Positions 6,733 through 8,914 of a DNA stretch of 8,914 nucleotides are shown here, one piece after another (the first letter of the stretch is position 1; each line of letters opens with the position of its first letter). A program made the position numbers and the translations under genes. This stretch comes from Balneolales bacterium (lineage in GTDB: Bacteria > Bacteroidota > Rhodothermia > Balneolales > Natronogracilivirgulaceae): contig SLHZ01000084.1 of NCBI GenBank assembly GCA_007135895.1, positions 1 to 8,914 of the forward strand. The letters are read 5' to 3'. A model generated the notes under the pieces. It saw only the letters and a program-made list of their open reading frames with translations, had not been told where the DNA came from and did not search any database.

Positions 6733-7293
6733 TCAACCGTTAAAATTGTTCATGGCACTGTCAATACCTTCCCGGATAAAACAGAGGACGGCATCTTCTG
6801 CTTTTATCAGACCCTGTTCAACGGACTCGGATTCGGCTGCTTCAAAACGTGAAAGCACGTAGTCGGACTGCTGTCCGCGTTCGTAACGGTCACCGATGCC
6901 GAACCGGAGTCGCGGGAAAAAAGAGGTACCCAGATGATCGATGATATCCTGAATGCCATTGTGACCCCCTGATCCGCCTTCTTTGCGAAGACGTATCTTG
7001 CCAACAGGCAGGTTGACATCATCACTGCACACCAGTATGTCGGAGGGAAGATAACGAAAAAAACGGCAAGCTTTCAAGACCGCTTTGCCACTGTTATTCA
7101 TGAAGGTGGTGGGCTTGAGCAACATGACCCTGGATCCTTTGAAGCGACCCAGGCCGGAGATAAACGGATCGTCGGCTTTTTCCATATTGGCCGACAGTGT
7201 TTTGGCCAGCCGGTCAACAATGGTGAACCCGATATTGTGACGTGTTCTCTCGTAGACATCACCAATATTCCCGAGACCGACGATAAGAGGCAT
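6733..7293 (-). CDS. pth: Peptidyl-tRNA hydrolase
   Basis: The 186-residue cytoplasmic enzyme cleaves the ester bond of peptidyl-tRNAs dropped from ribosomes, recycling tRNA. All landmarks of the bacterial Pth family (PF01195) are present: GLGNIG (6-11) followed by TRHNIGF with catalytic His19; KPTTFMNNSG (60-69) with Asn66; Asp91 in CSDDVNLPVG; and GSGGHNG (107-113) with Asn112. These align with Asn10, His20, Asn68, Asp93 and Asn114 of the E. coli enzyme. One departure is Ile10 where most members have proline (GLGNPG). The C-terminus ends soon after the lid helices, as is normal. It starts 12 bp after rplY and is probably translated from the same mRNA; no Shine-Dalgarno sequence is visible. 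I see no terminator in the 95 bp before hppA, so read-through is possible. Confidence 0.96.
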   Translation of the reverse strand: MPLIVGLGNIGDVYERTRHNIGFTIVDRLAKTLSANMEKADDPFISGLGRFKGSRVMLLKPTTFMNNSGKAVLKACRFFRYLPSDILVCSDDVNLPVGKIRLRKEGGSGGHNGIQDIIDHLGTSFFPRLRFGIGDRYERGQQSDYVLSRFEAAESESVEQGLIKAEDAVLCFIREGIDSAMNNFNG

Positions 7294-7305
7294 AATTTTA
7301 AATAG

Positions 7306-7974
7306 TTAGCCTTCGTTCTCCTCTTCGGTTGCCTTTTCTTCGTCGCCGGCGCCTTCTGTTTCTTCAGCGTCTTCGTCGGTCTCTTCATCTTCATCCAGAC
7401 CGAGAATTTCACTGAGGCCGCCTTTGGGTGGCCGGATAACCGCGATGGTACGATAGGATGCACGAAGTGGTGTGATACCCTCCAGGTCGATCGCTTCCAC
7501 ATCAATCGTATCGCCGATATTCAGCTCCGAGATATCCAGCACGATTTCCGATGGTATGTCTTTGGGCAGACACTGGACACGGATTCTCCGCAGAGGCTGG
7601 TAGAGCCGGCCGCCTTCGGTCACACCGGGTGACGTCCCGGTCAGACGAATCGGTATGGTGATGATAACCGGAGTATTCTCATCCATGGCAAAAAGATCCA
7701 CGTGCAGCGGCCGGTCGGTGACCGGGTGGTATTCCACGGATTGAAGCAGTGTGTTGTACTCCTTGCCCTTATACTGAAGCTTGATGATCGTCGTCTTATT
7801 GGATTTTAGCGCTTTTTCAAGTTCCAGCTCCGGTATGGTGACATGCAGGTTATCCTTGAGTTTGGGGCCATAGGATATTGCCGGAACAAGCAATTCGCTG
7901 CGCATGTTTTTCAGTGCCGCTTTGCCTTTGGGGCGATCGTTGGCTTCAACAGTTATGATATAGGGTTTTTCCAT
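7306..7974 (-). CDS. rplY: 50S ribosomal protein L25 (CTC/TL5 type)
   Basis: The 222-residue product is the long CTC/TL5 form of L25, which binds 5S rRNA in the large ribosomal subunit. The N-terminal L25 domain (about 1-95) contains the RNA-binding beta-barrel, ending in SVEYHPVTDRPLHVDLF. The C-terminal TL5 domain (about 100-190) carries the conserved GV..GG (GVTEGGRL), RRIRVQCLPKDIP and LDISELNIGD motifs. The last 30 residues (193-222) form an acidic tail with 18 Asp/Glu and one Lys, common in length-variable CTC proteins but strong here. It lies between prs (24-bp gap) and pth (12-bp gap), a gene order conserved in many bacteria. ATG 7974 aligns with the usual family start (EKPYIITVEAN...). 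No clear Shine-Dalgarno sequence. In Bacillus the homologue is a general-stress protein; no stress regulation can be read here. Confidence 0.95.
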   Translation of the reverse strand: MEKPYIITVEANDRPKGKAALKNMRSELLVPAISYGPKLKDNLHVTIPELELEKALKSNKTTIIKLQYKGKEYNTLLQSVEYHPVTDRPLHVDLFAMDENTPVIITIPIRLTGTSPGVTEGGRLYQPLRRIRVQCLPKDIPSEIVLDISELNIGDTIDVEAIDLEGITPLRASYRTIAVIRPPKGGLSEILGLDEDEETDEDAEETEGAGDEEKATEEENEG

Positions 7975-7998
7975 GATCTTAGTGATACACTTAAGGGT

Positions 7999-8914
7999 TT
8001 ATTCATCGAACAATGTACTGATGGAGTCATCCGTGTATATACGGCGGATGGAATCGGCGAAAAGGCCGGCTACACTGAGTACGATAATTTTTTCAGATGG
8101 TTTTTTGAGCGGAACGGTATCGGTTACGAGAAAACGGTCGATCGGTGAATCATCGATACGCTGATACGCAGGACCGGAGAGAATGGGGTGAGTGCTCGAA
8201 GCCATGATTCTTTTGGCACCACGTTCTTTTAATGCAACGGCGGCATTGGTGATCGTTCCGGCCGTGTCAATCAGATCGTCGACCAGAAGGATGTTCTTAT
8301 CCTTCACTTCACCGATGATATTCATGACTTCGGCGACGTTTTGCGAGGGCCGCCGCTTGTCAACGAAGGCCAGGCCGGCATGGAGCCGCTTGGAGTAGGC
8401 ACGGGCCATTTTGAGGCTTCCCACATCAGGGGCCACTACCACGAGGTCTTCCATGGGATTGCTGCTCATGTATTCGATAAACACCGAACTGGCATAGAGA
8501 TGATCCAGTGGTATGTCGAAAAAACCCTGTATCTGTGGAGCATGAAGGTCCATGGTAAGCACCCGGTCGGTACCCGTTGTGGTGAGGAGATTGGCCAGGA
8601 GCTTGGAAGCGATGGAAACGCGGGGTTGATCCTTACGGTCCTGCCGTGCGTAGCCGAAATAGGGTATGACCGCCGTGATACGGGCTGCCGAGGCGCGACG
8701 GGCCGCATCGATGAGCAAAAGCAGCTCAACGATATTGTCACCCGGAGGAGGTGTGGACTGAACAATAAAGACATCCGCACCGCGAATACTCTGCTGATAC
8801 TTTACGTACAGCTCTCCGTCAGAAAACGACTTGATGGTTACATCACCGAGTTTTGTGCCGTATTTTTCCGCGATAGCACGGGCGAGCGCCAGGTTACTCC
8901 GGCCGGCAAATATG
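7999..8914 (-). CDS. prs: Ribose-phosphate pyrophosphokinase (PRPP synthetase), 5'-truncated by window edge
   Basis: The frame stays open to the right edge, giving 304 residues starting IFAGRSN; only a handful of N-terminal residues should be missing, since class I enzymes are about 310-320 long. A TTG at 8718 is an internal leucine, not the start. The enzyme transfers pyrophosphate from ATP to ribose 5-phosphate, making PRPP for nucleotide, His and Trp synthesis. Visible motifs, numbered from the fragment start: FSDGE (30-34), PYFGYARQDRK (84-94) for ATP binding, the catalytic flexible loop with DKRRP (185-189), and the PRPP/ribose-phosphate loop DDLIDTAGT (212-220), followed by STHPILSGPA. 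It is the upstream gene of prs-rplY-pth; the operon promoter lies outside the window. Confidence 0.97.
   Translation of the reverse strand, partial: IFAGRSNLALARAIAEKYGTKLGDVTIKSFSDGELYVKYQQSIRGADVFIVQSTPPPGDNIVELLLLIDAARRASAARITAVIPYFGYARQDRKDQPRVSIASKLLANLLTTTGTDRVLTMDLHAPQIQGFFDIPLDHLYASSVFIEYMSSNPMEDLVVVAPDVGSLKMARAYSKRLHAGLAFVDKRRPSQNVAEVMNIIGEVKDKNILLVDDLIDTAGTITNAAVALKERGAKRIMASSTHPILSGPAYQRIDDSPIDRFLVTDTVPLKKPSEKIIVLSVAGLFADSIRRIYTDDSISTLFDE

Noticed and set aside
8716..8718. TTG at 8718 as the start of prs
   Set aside because: The frame continues upstream to the window edge with conserved Prs sequence (FSDGE and flanking residues), so the true start lies beyond the window.

Overview
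The window looks like ordinary chromosomal DNA from a Gram-negative bacterium. An OprP/OprO-type porin with a signal peptide implies an outer membrane. The genome is moderately GC-rich with AT-rich gaps, and most starts lack a Shine-Dalgarno sequence. That habit, the OprP-like porin and the K+-dependent membrane pyrophosphatase together suggest the Bacteroidota / Rhodothermota / Balneolota group. This placement is an inference; no marker gene here settles it.

Left half, plus strand (2-3776). The window opens inside the C-terminal end of an SLC13/DASS-type sodium:anion symporter. A 113-bp gap follows, carrying an AT-rich imperfect tandem repeat and a GC-rich inverted repeat. Next come three tightly spaced genes that read as one phosphate-uptake operon: a DUF47 (PhoU-like) regulator, a PiT-family phosphate transporter and a phosphate-selective-type outer-membrane porin, with gaps of 23 and 24 bp. 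A strong hairpin with U-tracts on both strands (3843-3879) ends the operon.

Middle and right half, minus strand (3887-8914). In transcription order from the right edge: prs (lacking only its N-terminal residues), rplY/ctc (ribosomal protein L25 with an acidic tail) and pth (peptidyl-tRNA hydrolase). These form the widespread prs-rplY-pth cluster, with gaps of 24 and 12 bp. After a 95-bp gap comes hppA, a membrane-bound pyrophosphatase with the K+-dependent signature and a gating glutamate at the Na+-pump position; it has its own terminator. Last is a small TM2-domain protein that converges on the phosphate operon and shares its terminator.

How the genes fit together. The porin would admit phosphate to the periplasm and PiT would carry it across the inner membrane, probably modulated by the DUF47 protein. 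PRPP made by Prs feeds reactions that release pyrophosphate, and HppA hydrolyses pyrophosphate to drive cation export. The exported cation (probably Na+) could in turn power the SLC13 and PiT symporters. That functional link is inferred from gene content only. There are no mobile elements, RNA genes or CRISPR arrays, and no gene-free stretch longer than 300 bases. I found no convincing undescribed system. The best leads are the codon-atypical C-terminal tail of PiT, the phosphate module as a unit, and the ion specificity of HppA.
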